DNA from: CAVWUA01 sp963758025
Lineage (GTDB): Bacteria > Planctomycetota > Planctomycetia > Isosphaerales > Isosphaeraceae
Direction of reading: 5' to 3'
Assembly (NCBI GenBank): GCA_963758025.1
Contig: CAVWUA010000013.1
Coordinates: forward strand, 1 to 64,000
Length of the DNA stretch: 64,000 nt
The notes beneath the pieces were generated by a model. It had not been told where the DNA came from and did no database searches. It was given only the letters and a program-made list of their open reading frames with translations. Each line of letters starts with the position of its first letter. Within the stretch, counting starts at the first letter, position 1. Below, piece after piece: positions 40,761 to 52,889 of this stretch. Both the position numbers and the translations under genes were made by a program.

Positions 40761-41747
40761 GTGCAACTTGGCATGGTGGGCCTGGGCCGGATGGGCGCGA
40801 ACATGGTGCGACGCCTGATGCGCGGTGGGCATCAGTGCGTCGTGTACGACCTGAACCCGGAAAGCGTCGCCGAGCTGGAAGCCGAGGGGGCCACCGGCGC
40901 ACGCTCGCTGGAGGCCTTCGTCGCCGCCCTGGAGAAACCGCGCGCCGCGTGGGTCATGGTTCCGGCCGGCGGGCCGACGGAGAAGACCGTCACCGCCCTG
41001 GCCGAGCACATGGAACCGGGCGACATCATCATCGACGGCGGCAATTCCTACTACAAGGACGACGTGCGGCGGTCGAAGATGCTCAAGGATCAGGGCGTCC
41101 ACTACCTCGACGTCGGCACCAGCGGCGGCGTCTGGGGCCTGGAGCGCGGCTACTGCATGATGATCGGCGGTCCCGAGCAGGCCGCGCGCCACCTCGACCC
41201 GATCTTCCAGACCCTCGCCCCCGGCCTGGGGGAGATCCCTCGCACCCCCGGCCGCGAGAACCGCGAGGACAGCACCGCCGAGAACGGCTACGTGTACTGC
41301 GGCCCCTCGGGCGCCGGGCACTTCGTCAAGATGGTGCACAACGGCATCGAATACGGGCTGATGCAAGCCTACGCCGAGGGGTTCGACATCCTCCGGGGCA
41401 CCCAATCGAAGGAACTGCCTGAGGATCACCGCTACGATTTCGACATGGCCGACATCGCCGAGGTCTGGCGGCGCGGCAGCGTCGTCGGCTCGTGGCTCCT
41501 GGACCTGACCTCGATGGCCCTGGCCGAGAATCCCGATCTCTCCAACTTCACCGGCTTCGTTCAGGACTCGGGCGAAGGCCGCTGGACCGTCATGGCCGCC
41601 GTCGAGGAGGCCGTCCCCGCCGACGTGCTCTCCACCGCGCTCTACGTCCGCTTCCGTTCCCGGCAGGAGCACACGTTCGCTGAGAAGATCCTCTCGGCCA
41701 TGCGGAACAAGTTCGGCGGCCATGTCGAGCGCGCGAGCGGAGGATGA
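40761..41747 (+). CDS. gnd: 6-phosphogluconate dehydrogenase, decarboxylating (short form)
   Basis: 328 aa from a GTG at 40761 with AAAGGAG eight bases upstream; the open frame extends upstream, but this start gives the conserved beginning VQLGMVGLGRMGANMVRRLM. Other features: IIIDGGNSYYKDDVRRSKML, VGTSGGVWGLERGYCMMIGG, the catalytic Lys/Asn in FVKMVHNGIEYGLMQAYAEG, and a C-terminal helical domain. The size matches the short NAD(P)-linked GndA-like group. It converts 6-phosphogluconate to ribulose-5-phosphate and CO2. It heads the gnd-zwf-opcA operon. Confidence 0.93.
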   Translation: MQLGMVGLGRMGANMVRRLMRGGHQCVVYDLNPESVAELEAEGATGARSLEAFVAALEKPRAAWVMVPAGGPTEKTVTALAEHMEPGDIIIDGGNSYYKDDVRRSKMLKDQGVHYLDVGTSGGVWGLERGYCMMIGGPEQAARHLDPIFQTLAPGLGEIPRTPGRENREDSTAENGYVYCGPSGAGHFVKMVHNGIEYGLMQAYAEGFDILRGTQSKELPEDHRYDFDMADIAEVWRRGSVVGSWLLDLTSMALAENPDLSNFTGFVQDSGEGRWTVMAAVEEAVPADVLSTALYVRFRSRQEHTFAEKILSAMRNKFGGHVERASGG

Positions 41748-41795
41748 GCCGGCCCGCGTCTGTCATCCCATCATTCCCCACAGGAGAGATCCGCA

Positions 41796-43414
<1,619 letters not shown>

Positions 43415-43415
<1 letters not shown>

Positions 43416-44569
43416 TGAACGCCGAGATCGACCAACCGCCTGCCCTCGACGACCCCACGCCGATCGACCTGGCCGATATCGAGTCGGAACTGTCCCGCCG
43501 AATGAAGGCCACCCAGGGGGCAGGCGAGGGACCGGTCCTGCGGGCGCGGATGGCGAACCTGGTGATCTACTGCGATGATCCCGCGATGGCCGAAACCATC
43601 ACGGCGGACATTCCCGTCATCGCCACGACCCACCCGGCCCGTTACATTCTGGCGATCGCCGATCCATCCCCTGGCCCCGGCGACCTGACCGCGACGGTCG
43701 CCGTGCGCCCCCGGCGGATCGGCAAGGACCGCATCGGCTACTACGAACAGGTGACGTTCCACACGACGGGTCAGGCCATCTCGCGGCTCCCGGCGGTGGT
43801 GCGTGGACAGCTCGTGGGAAACCTGCCGACGAACCTCTGGTGGGCCAGCCCGCTTCCGCCCCCCCTGGCCGGGGCAATGCTCTACGACCTGGCGGAGCAA
43901 GCCCAGCAGGTCCTCTACGACAGCAACGGCTGGACCGACCCCGCGCGCGGCGTGGCGGCCACCGCCTCGTGGCTCGACCAGTTCGAGCGCGGGCCGGGCC
44001 GCACCGGCCACACCTGGCGCGTGGCGTCCGACCTGAACTGGCGACGGATGAAGTCGTGGCGACGCCTGCTCGCCCAGGCCCTCGACCCCTCCTGCGCGCC
44101 TCACGCCATCGGGTCGATCACCGAGGTCCAGATCGAGCACGGCCCGCACGCGGTCGTTCAGGGCTGGGTCCTGGCAAGCTGGCTCGCCTCATGCCTCGGC
44201 TGGACGCTCCGCACGGGCAAGGTGCAGCCGGGCGTCGAGTTTTCCTGGCAGTTCGATGCGCCACAAGGCCCGGTCGTCGTGCGGATCGACCGCCTGGCCG
44301 ACGCCCCCTCCGAGGTCCGCAAGGTCCGCATCGCCTGCCGGATGAACGACCACCCCGGCACCCTGGAGCTTCACGTCGAGCCGGACGGCCGGCGCCTCTC
44401 CGCGTGCCCCCAAGACCTCGAAGAGTGCTCCCCGAGAACCATCACACTCCCCCCTCACACCACGACCGAGATGCTCGCTCGCCAGCTCTCCGACCGCGAG
44501 CACGACCCGATCTTCCGCCAGAGCATGGCCGTCGCCCAGATTCTCGCCCGAAGCGTGCTCGGAATGTGA
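43415..44569 (+). CDS. opcA: Glucose-6-phosphate dehydrogenase assembly protein OpcA
   Basis: 384 aa. Its ATG overlaps the zwf TGA (TGATG), implying translational coupling. Typical OpcA features are ARMANLVIYCDDPAMAETI, HPARYILAIADP, the HTTGQAISRLPAVVRGQLVGNLPTNLWWASPLPPP block, and a C-terminal domain with SWLASCLGWTL. In cyanobacteria and actinobacteria OpcA activates or assembles Zwf. Placement after zwf supports the same role here. Confidence 0.9.
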
Positions 44570-44631
44570 TTAACCACTAATTTCCACATCATTTATGCTT
44601 GTCTTAATATTACTTAAATTCATCTCAATTC

Positions 44632-44758
44632 GCCCCGAAGGGGCAGCATCCGATAGCCAGGGGCAACGCCCCTGGAACACGAGCATAGAAAACACATCCC
44701 CGCCCTGAAGGGGCGGATTTCGTCCTACGAGATACGGCGAAATCCGCCCCTTCAGGGC
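44632..44758. repeat. Cluster of three GC-rich palindromes between convergent operons
   Basis: Three hairpins lie between opcA (+, end 44569) and the DUF1501 gene (-, end 44789). The first is GCCCC-GAA-GGGGC at 44632-44644. The second is CCAGGGGC-AAC-GCCCCTGG at 44657-44675. The third has perfect 21-bp arms at 44702-44722 and 44738-44758 around a 15-nt loop. All share the CCCCTTCAGGGGC-like core, so they look like a repetitive palindromic family. Transcription termination for both sides is likely. Confidence 0.75.
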
Positions 44759-44788
44759 ACTATGCATTACCCCGCGTCAACTCAGCCA

Positions 44789-46277
44789 TCAGGCAATGAT
44801 TTCCTTGATCGGCTTCCCGTAATCCATCTCCAGCCGCTTCTGCCCGGGGACTTCCAGCCGGTGCGGGTCCAGCCCGAGCTGGTGCAGAACGGTCGCATGG
44901 ATGTCGGTGACGTAGTGGCGGTTCTCGACGGCGTGGAAGCCAAGCTCGTCGGTCGCGCCGTGGGCGATCCCCCCTTTGATCCCGCCGCCAGCCATCCAGA
45001 CGGAAAAGCCATAGGGATGATGGTCGCGGCCGTCGGCCCCTTGCGTGCCGGGGGTGCGGCCGAACTCGGTGCCCCAGACGACCAGCGTCTCGTCGAGCAG
45101 GCCCCGGCGCTTCAGGTCCTTGAGCAACGCGCCGATCGGCTGATCGACCTGACCGCACAGTTTGCTATGGCCGTTTTTCAGGTTGCCGTGGGCATCCCAC
45201 GCCCCGGCGCCGCCGTTCGAACCGTGGAAGATCTGCACGAACCGCACCCCGCGCTCCACCAGCCGGCGCGCCGCCAGGCACTGCTGGCCGAACGTGCGCG
45301 TCGGATCGCGGTCGAGGCCGTACAGGGCCTGCGTCTCGGGCGTCTCGTCGTCGAACCGGACGACCTCGGGCACGGCCATTTGCATCCGCGCGGCCAGCTC
45401 GTAGGACTTGATCCGCGCCCGCATCTCGGGGTCATCGGGATACTTTACGGCCGAGAGCGCATTCAACCGCGACGAGCAGATTCAGCTCGCCGGCCTGCTC
45501 CTCGCGGAAAACCCCTTGGCCCGGCGAGGCGAAGGGCAGGGGGTTCTTCGGGTCGATCTCCAGTTGCACCCCGTCGTGCTCGGGGCCGAGATAGCTCGCG
45601 CCGTGGCCGTTCATGCCGCCGCAGCAATCGGCGATCGGACTGCCCAGGACGACGAACTGCGGCAGGTCGTCGTTGAGCGAGCCGAGCCCGTAATGCACCC
45701 ACGAGCCGATGGTCGGGAAGGCCCCTTCGAGCGAGTGCCGCCCGGTGTGGAACTGAAGCTGGGCGCCGTGGTTGTTGTCGGTCGTCCAGACCGAGCGGAC
45801 GACGGCGATGTCGTCGATGCACTCGCCGACGTGCGGCCACCAGTCGCTGACCTCGATCCCGCTCTGGCCCCGCTTCTGAAACCCGACCTGGAGCGGGAAG
45901 ATCTTCTGGCGGATATGGCCGTTGGCGTCGTTCGGAATCGGAATCCGCACGTTATCCACGAGCGGGTTCGTGAGCGCATCTTTGTAGGGCGTCTCCCCGA
46001 TTTCCTTGCCGCCGTACCTGGTCAGCTCGGGCTTGGGATCGAAACTCTCCAGGTGGCTGGTGCCGCCGATCATGAACAGCCAGATGACGCTCTTGGCCTT
46101 CGGCGCGAAGTGCGGCATGCCGTCGGGCAAGGCCCAGGCATCGGCCGCGCGGACGATCCCGTCGCGTTGCAGCATCGCCCCGAGGGCCAACCCGGTAAAG
46201 CCCATGCCCATGTCGGCCAGGAACGCCCGGCGCGTCGCGCCGGGGTGAGAGGGTCGGGGCGGTCGTCGATGGGACAT
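44789..46277 (-). CDS. DUF1501 domain-containing protein (module 4), one frameshift
   Basis: The ATG at 46277 opens a Tat-type leader (HPGATRRAFLADMGMGFTGLALG). The N-terminal half reads WLFMIGGTSHLESFDPKPEL and GQSGIEVSDWWPHVGECIDD. Near 45465 the frame changes after GELNLLVA, and the C-terminal half continues NALSAVKYPDDPEMRARIKS, WGTEFGRTPGTQGADGRDHH to the end. About 495 aa when joined. It starts 4 bp after a membrane/zinc-ribbon gene and is last in the minus-strand module. Confidence 0.82.
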
Positions 46278-46281
46278 GGCT

Positions 46282-46899
46282 TCACTCCGGAACGGTGATG
46301 CTGAGGATCGATGAGGACGGGCGCCCGGCCGCCGCGGACTCGGTCGGCTCCGCCGGCCACGGCGCGTGCCAGCCGCCGTCGTCGCCCTTGCGGAACGTCC
46401 CGCCACAGGCGAGGCATTCGCGGACATCCCGGGTGACGCGACCGCCGCGGCGGGCCGGGTCCTGGAGGAGCATCGCCCGCCGCCCGCAGGTCGGGCATCG
46501 CAGGGGAACGGCCTGCCGCACCTCGACGAAGAGCCACCTCAGCAGGAACGGGTTCAACACGAGCAGGAAGAGCCAGTCCCCGGGCACCACATACGGGCCG
46601 ATGAGCCACCTCCGCAGCACGCCCAGGTCGTACCGTAGGATGAAGGCGGGCACCCAGAACGCCAGGAGCGTCCGGGAGATCCACGACCGCACCGCCCCCG
46701 GGCGGTCCAGCAGCCGGACCAGCACCCCCAGCATGCACACGGAGAGGATCAGGCAGAAGGCGATATCGTGGAACTTGAACCGGAACGACGCCCGCGGGAC
46801 CGCCGCCAGCCACGCGCTGACCAGGGCGGCGTACAGGACCAGGATCATCCCTTGCCGCAAGGTCGGGCGCAGGCCGTAGGGATATGCGTCTCGGACCAT
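46282..46899 (-). CDS. Membrane protein with C-terminal zinc ribbon, unknown function
   Basis: 205 aa, intact. Three or four membrane segments are visible (GMILVLYAALVSAWLAAV, IAFCLILSVCMLGVLVRLL, TLLAFWVPAFILRYDLGV, WLFLLVLNPFLLRWLFV). A cytoplasmic-type zinc ribbon follows: LRCPTCGRRAML and ECLACGGTFRKG, a paired CxxC motif. I do not recognise the family. It is inserted between the DUF1553 and DUF1501 genes, 29 bp after the first and 4 bp before the second, so it is part of the transcript. This is unusual, since these pairs are normally adjacent. Confidence 0.75.
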   Translation of the reverse strand: MVRDAYPYGLRPTLRQGMILVLYAALVSAWLAAVPRASFRFKFHDIAFCLILSVCMLGVLVRLLDRPGAVRSWISRTLLAFWVPAFILRYDLGVLRRWLIGPYVVPGDWLFLLVLNPFLLRWLFVEVRQAVPLRCPTCGRRAMLLQDPARRGGRVTRDVRECLACGGTFRKGDDGGWHAPWPAEPTESAAAGRPSSSILSITVPE

Positions 46900-46927
46900 C
46901 GCCGCTCCTCCTTCCCCGGCCGCCGAA

Positions 46928-49657
46928 TTAACGAATCGTCACGAAATCATTATGATTGATCAGCACATGGACGAGATTTTCCCGCGCCCGCCGCTTCGGG
47001 TCGGCGGAGGGGGGCACGGAGATCTTGGCCTCGCCGACGAAGGGGGTCAGCCCCTTGGCGTCGGCCAGCCGCTCGGCCTGCGCCTGGAGGTACGCCTCGC
47101 ACGCGTCGCGTTCCTCGACGGTCGGAGCGCGGCTGAGAACCTGCTCGAAGACGGCCGTCACGAAGGCCGGATCGGAGTCCATCTCCGTCGTGAGCCGCTT
47201 CGCCAGCACCCGCGATTGCGAGAGCGCGAGCGGGCTGTTGATCAGGGCCAGGGCCTGCTGCGGCACGATGCTCTGATCGCGACGGTAGCAGGCGTTGGTG
47301 TTGGCCGCGTCGAACAGCCGGAGGAACGTCATCTGCTTCTCAGGGGCGTGGCGGAAATAGAGGCTGCGACGGTACACGGTCAGGCCGGTGTTCTGGTCCA
47401 GCTCCGGTCCGCCCATCGCCAGGTCGAGGCTGCCGGCGACGTGCAGGACGTTGTCGCGGACGATCTCCGCCTCCATCCGTCGCGGGTTCATCCGCCAGAG
47501 CGCGACGTTCTCCGGGTCGATCGTCCGGTTCGGGTCGTCGAGGTCGGAAGACGACTGCATCCGGTAGGCGCTGCTGGTGACGATCAGGCGGTGCAGGTGC
47601 TTCATGCTCCAGCCGCTGTCCATCAGCTCAACAGCCAGCCAGTCGAGCAACTCCGGATGCGTCGGCGGCTTGCCGTTAAGCCCGAAATCGAAGACGGACG
47701 GCACCAGGGGCTCGCCGAAATGTCGCATCCAGATATGGTTGACCGCCACGCGCGCCGTCAAGGGGTTGTCGCGAGCTGGTGATCCAGTGCGCCAGGGCGA
47801 GCCGCCGCCCCGTGCTCGTGGCGGGATAGACCGGGCCGAGCGACGAATACGCCTTCGCCACCTTGCCCCGTTCGGCCTGGGCCTTCTCATCCACCTTGCG
47901 GGCCTCGGCCAGGGCCTTCTCGGCGGCGGTCACGGCCTGCGCCGACTTCGCGTCGCCCGGCTTGACCGCGGCCTTCGCGTCGGCCAGGGCCTTCTCGGCG
48001 CGGGCCACATCGGCGGACGCCTTCAAGGCGGCGGCCTGACGCTCGGCATGGCTCGCGGCATAGGCGAGGATGTCGGCCCGCTTCGAGTCGGGCGGATCGC
48101 TGAGATAGCGGGCATCATCCGCCGCGATGCGGGCCTGGAGCGCCTCGCGACCGGCCAGGGCGGCGAGCAGGTCCTTCTCGGCGAGCGCGGCGACGGCTTC
48201 CGCCTGGTCGGCGGCGGCCTGGGCCTCGGCCCGTTCCTCGGTCGAGGCGTCGAGTCGGGTGGACAGCCGGGCGATCCGCTCCCGAGCGGCGTCGCCCTCG
48301 GCGCGGGCGGTCGTCAAGCGTGGCGCGGGCCTTGGCGATGGCCGCGTCGGCCTCGGCGATCCACTGCTCCCGGACGTGCGGCTGCAAGCCGGGATAATAC
48401 GCCGACGGCGGCAAGGCCACCGGCTCGACCGGCAGGGTGCCGCCGAAGAGGCGGGGCAGGGCGGGCTCCAGCGGCCGGTCCTTCACCGGCTTGCGGTCGT
48501 CCCCCCGCTCGAACAGGTACGTCGGCCGGTCGGCGTGGGCGTCGTAGGCGAGAACCAGGCCGTCCTTCGTCGTGTCGGCCTGCCCCGGCACGCGGTCGGT
48601 GCGGATGTCGTGCGGCTCGAAGAACTGCGCGGACGCGGTAATAATCGGCCTGGGAGATCGGGTCATATTTGTGATCGTGGCAACGCGCGCAGGCCAGGGT
48701 GATCCCCAGGAACGCCTTGGCCGAGTGATCGACCGTCTCCTGAAGCCAGACGTTGCGGTTGAACTTGAACCAGTTGCGCACGAGGTAGCCGGTCGCGCGG
48801 GCGGCGTCGGTGTCTCCCGGCGCGGCCTCGTCCGCGGCGAGCATCGCGACGACCATGCGGTCGTACCCCTTGTCGGCGTTCAGGCTCTCGACGATCCAGT
48901 CCCGCCAGCGCCAGATGTGCGGCTGGCTGTGGCGAACCTCGGCCTGATAGCCATACCAGTCGCTGTAACGCCAGACATCCATCCAGTGCCGCCCCCAGCG
49001 CTCGCCGTAACGCGGGCTGGCCAGCAGCCGATCGACGAGGTTTTCATACGCATCGTCGGACTGGTCGTTCAAGAACGCGTGCAATTCGTCCCGCGAGGGT
49101 GCCAGGCCGGTCAGGTCGAGCGAGACACGTCTCAGGAGCGTGGCGCGGTCGGCTTCCGGGCGAGGCGTCAGGCCGCGCGTTTCGTGCTCGGCGGCGAGGA
49201 ACGCGTCGATCGGGTTGCGGACCCATGCGCGGTTGGCGACCTCCGGCACATCCGGGCGCTTCGGTGCCTGGAAGGCCCAGTGATCGCGGGGGCTTTTCTG
49301 CGGTTTTTCGTCGTCTGGCGCCGCTGCGCCACCGTCGATCCATTGGCGAATCGTTGCGATCTCGGCCTCGTTCAAGGGTTCCCCCTCGGGCGGCATGACG
49401 ATGCCGAGGTTGCCGGTCACGGCATCGATCAGGAGGCTCTCGTCGCTCTTGCCCGGCTCGACGGCCGGACCGCTGAAGCCCCCTTCCCGGATGGAAACCG
49501 CCGTGTCGAGCCGCAGGTCGGCCTTCTGTTTCAAGGCGCCGTGGCACGCGTAGCAGCGTTTGGTCAACAGCGGCTTGACATCGCGGAGATAATCCACGGC
49601 CCCGTCGTTGGCGGCGGTCGGCAGGAGCAGGGCGAGCAGGACAAACGGCGTGGTCAT
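46928..49657 (-). CDS. PSCyt1/DUF1549/DUF1553 (PSD1) protein with Ala-rich coiled coil (module 4), three frameshifts
   Basis: The ATG at 49657 opens a signal peptide (TPFVLLALLLPTAAN). PSCyt1 carries KRCYACHGALKQKADLRLD; DUF1549 runs NPIDAFLAAEHETRGLTPRP to CARCHDHKYDPISQ. After a frame change near 48635 comes FFEPHDIRTDRVPGQ. A second near 48315 opens about 170 residues of Ala/Lys/Glu-rich coiled coil (for example AAADQAEAVAALAEKDLLAA). A third near 47777 leads into DUF1553 (NPLTARVAVNHIWMRHFGEP, ending LVHVLINHNDFVTIR). Joined length is about 909 aa. The coiled coil sits where other copies have jelly-roll inserts. Confidence 0.8.
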
Positions 49658-49834
49658 GGCGTCACCAAGGGGCGGTGTTGGCTCCGCTCGGCCAGTCGCG
49701 CGAGCAACCGGCCTCGCTCGAGACGCGGCAGGAAACAATTGTTGAATTCTAACCCGAATCCCGAGCGATCACAAGCACTTCCGCGATCGTTGCCCACCTG
49801 GACGATGCGTGCTAACGTGGTCGTGGAAGAGCAT

Positions 49835-49945
49835 GAAGAGCCTCACGCCAAGCCGCGAAGGCGCAAAAGAAACGCAAAGAGAGAGGATATTCTTTCGTCC
49901 TGGCGTTCGTCCTTGGCGACTTCGCGGCCTGGCGTGAGGCTCTTC
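49835..49945. repeat. Palindromic MITE-like element with 26-bp terminal inverted repeats
   Basis: The arms at 49835-49860 and 49920-49945 are inverted repeats differing at one of 26 positions (ends GAAGAGCCTCACGCC...). The 59-bp interior continues an imperfect dyad. Total length is 111 bp with no coding capacity. It lies between the DUF1553 gene and the DUF2142-like gene, 24 bp before the latter's start. A non-autonomous mobile element or a long regulatory hairpin are both possible. Confidence 0.75.
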
Positions 49946-49968
49946 TGGTCCGTGGAGCCTGGAGAGAG

Positions 49969-51445
49969 ATGACCGACCGGCCCCGACGACCCGGCGCGGG
50001 CGTGATCCTGGTGTGCGTGAGCCTCGTCCTCGGCACGGTCTGGGCCGGGACGATCCCGCCGCTGGACGCCCCCGACGAGCCGGCGCACTTGCAGGCGATC
50101 TTGCAGGTACGCAACCGCCACATCCTGCCCGTGGTCCACTACCGCTTCGACCGCGACCCGACCGGCGAGGTCGTGGACACGCCGATCGACCCCGAAGCCC
50201 GGCGGTTCGCCCGGGAGAGAGGCATCGAGGACCCGTTCCACCTCCTGCCGTATGAATCGATGCAGGCCCCTTTGTATTACGTGGTGACGGGCGTGCTCGC
50301 GCAACTGGTCCCGCCAAGGCCGGCGGCCGTGCTGTGGCTGGGGAGGCTCGTCGCGGTGGCCTTCGGCGCGGCGACGGTCGGGCTGATCTGGGCGGCGGTC
50401 CGCCAGTTCGCGCCGGGGGAACCGGCGTGGGCGGTCGTGGCGGCCCTGGGGGTCGCGCTCTTGCCGCAGTTCTGCTTCAACAGCGCCACGGCCTCGAACG
50501 ACAGCGCGGTGAATGCCTGCGCGGCGGCGGCGTTCGCCGTCTGGTTCCGCGGCCTGCGCGAGCCGGATTACGATCCGTGGATGCTCCGCGCCGGGGGTGA
50601 TCGTCGGGCTGGCGATCCTCGCCAAGCTGAATGGCGTGGTGCTGGTGCCGGGCTTGGCCCTGGTGGTCCTGTTCCGCGCGGCGCAGTCGGAGACGGAAAC
50701 CCGCTGGAAACGCGGGCAACGCCTGGCCCTGGGAGCATCGGCGGCCTTGATTCTCGTCTGCGGTTGGTGGTTCGCGCGAAATCTGTGGGAATATGGCGAC
50801 CCGAGTGGCAGCCGCGACGCGATCCGGTTCTACGCAGCGCGGTTCGAGGCCCTCGACCCGGGCCGCCTCGCGGACTGGTCCCGGTTCCTCCGCAACACCT
50901 GGGAAAGCTTCTGGGGCCGCTTCGGCTGGATGATGTTCGGCCTGCCGGTCTGGATCTATCCGCCGATCGGCCTGGCGACGCTCCTGCTGGTGAGCCTCAG
51001 CGCGATGGCCGCCGCGCGACGGCTGGCGCGGGGGCCGGTGTCGCGCCCGGTCTGGCAGATGATCGGCGTGATGACGGTCGTCGCGGCGGGCTTGACCGTC
51101 TCGTACATCCGATTCAGCTTCACCGTGGCCTTCCAGGCGCAAGGCCGCTACCTCTTCACGGTGCTCCTGCCGATCGCCCTGGTGCTGACCGGCGGCCTGC
51201 ACGCCCTGGCGAAAGGGCAAAAGCCGCGCCTCCGGCTCGTCCTGCTCGTCGCCCCGTTCGTCTGCCTCGCCGGCCTGAACGTCATCGGTCTGTTGAAGGT
51301 CGTTCAGGCCGCGAGGCTGGCGAAACCGGCGCACCCGATCGTCACGGATGCGCCTCGCCCCCAATGGGTCACGCCAGAAGCTTCGTCACGACCTGTCCTT
51401 CCACGTCCGTCAGGCGGAAGTCGCGTCCCTGGAACCGGAACGTGA
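49969..51445 (+). CDS. DUF2142-like polytopic membrane protein (glycosyltransferase-like), one frameshift
   Basis: About 491 aa joined across a frame change near 50595. It begins with a membrane segment (GVILVCVSLVLGTVWAG), then PPLDAPDEPAHLQAIL, the hallmark acidic loop of DUF2142/GT39-like membrane proteins. Eight or more further membrane segments follow (WLGRLVAVAFGAATVGLIWA, WQMIGVMTVVAAGLTVSYI, LRLVLLVAPFVCLAGLNVIG). SATASNDSAVNACAAAAFA is also typical. It probably transfers or handles lipid-linked sugars at the membrane. The stop at 51445 overlaps the convergent DUF1501 gene by 77 bp, so the true C-terminus may differ. Confidence 0.75.
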
Positions 51446-52833
51446 GCCGCTCGTGGTCCAGGCCCAGGAGGTGCAGGATCGTGGCCTGGAGGTCGTGGAC
51501 GTGCACGCGATCCTCGACCGGGCCGAAGCCGAACTCGTCGGTCTGGCCCACGGTGATCCCCGGCTTGATCCCGCCGCCGGCCAGCCACATCGTGTAGGCA
51601 TCGACGTGGTGGTTCCGCCCGATGCGCTCGCGGACCTCCCCCATCGGCGTGCGGCCGAACTCGCCACCCCAGATCACCAGGGTTTCATCGAGCAAGCCAT
51701 GCGCTTTCAAGTCCTTGATCAGGGCGGCGCAGGGCCGATCGACGTCGCGGCAGACCGTGTCGAGCGATTCGCCGAGGTCCTCGCCGGGGCCGCCGTGGTG
51801 GTCCCAGCTCGTGTGGTAAAGCTGCACGAACCGCACCCCGCGCTCGACCAGCCGGCGGGCGAGCAGGCAGTTGTTGGCGAAGGAGGGCTTGCCCGGCTCG
51901 GCGCCGTAGAGGTCGAGCGTCTCCTTGGTCTCGCCGCCGATGTCGATCAACTCCGGGGCGCTGGTCTGCATGCGATAGGCCATCTCGTAGGAGGCGATCC
52001 GCGTGGCGATCTCGGGGTCGCCGGTCGTCTTCAGCCGCTCGGAGTTCAGGTCACGGATCGCGTCGAGGGCCTGTCGCTGGCGGTCCGCGTCGATCCCCTT
52101 CGGGCTGGCCAGGTCGAGGATCGGCTCCGGACCGTTGCGGAACGGCACCCCCTGGTAGGTCGTCGGCAGGAACCCGCTCCCCCAGTTCACCGCGCCGCCG
52201 CGAGGCCCCCGAGGGCCGGACTGGAGCACGACGAAGCCCGGCAGGTCGTTTGACTCGCTACCGACCCCATACGTGACCCACGACCCCATGCTCGGCCGGC
52301 CGAACTGCGTCGAACCGGTGTTCATATAGAGCTTCGCCGGCGCGTGGTTGATCGGCTCGGTCGCCATCGTCTTGATGAACGTCAGGTCATCGACGACCGT
52401 GGCGATTTCCGGGAAGCACGAGGAGACCCACGCCCCCGACTCGCCGTGCTGGGCGAACTTCCGCTCGGTCGCCAGCAGCTTCGGCCGTTCCTTGGAAAAC
52501 GTGTCCATGAAGGCGAACCGCTTCCCCTCGATGAACGAGTCAGGAATCGGCTTGTTGTGGAACTCCTGGAGCTTCGGCTTGTAGTCGAACAGCTCCAACT
52601 GGCTCGGCCCGCCGGCCATGAACAGGTAAATGATGTTCTTGATGCGCGGGGCGAAGTGACCCGGCCGGGGAGCCAGCGGGTTGGCCATCGGGTCGGCGGC
52701 CGTCGCGCGCATCGGCCGCGCGGGCACGACCGCCACCCAGAAGGGACGCCAGGGCCATCGAGCCAAGCCCCACGCCACACTGGGCGAAGAAGTGCCGGCG
52801 CGTCTGGTGGAGCAGGGGGTCGCGTGGGTTCAT
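51369..52833 (-). CDS. DUF1501 domain-containing protein (module 5), one frameshift near the N-terminus
   Basis: The N-terminus from the ATG at 52833 is HQTRRHFFAQCGVGLGSMALASLLGGG, a Tat-type leader. A frame change near 52735 joins it to the main body (NPLAPRPGHFAPRIKNIIYL). Motifs: FMAGGPSQLELFDYKPKLQE, LVERGVRFVQLYHTSWDHHG, WGGEFGRTPMGEVRERIG, and a C-terminus of RFQGRDFRLTDVEGQVVTKLLA-type. About 488 aa joined. It begins 57 bp after the DUF1553 gene. Confidence 0.85.
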
Positions 52834-52889
52834 GGCAGGCCGCCCTTTCTTCTGAGATTTGAAGGTTATGATTCGTTGTGGTATCGCGA

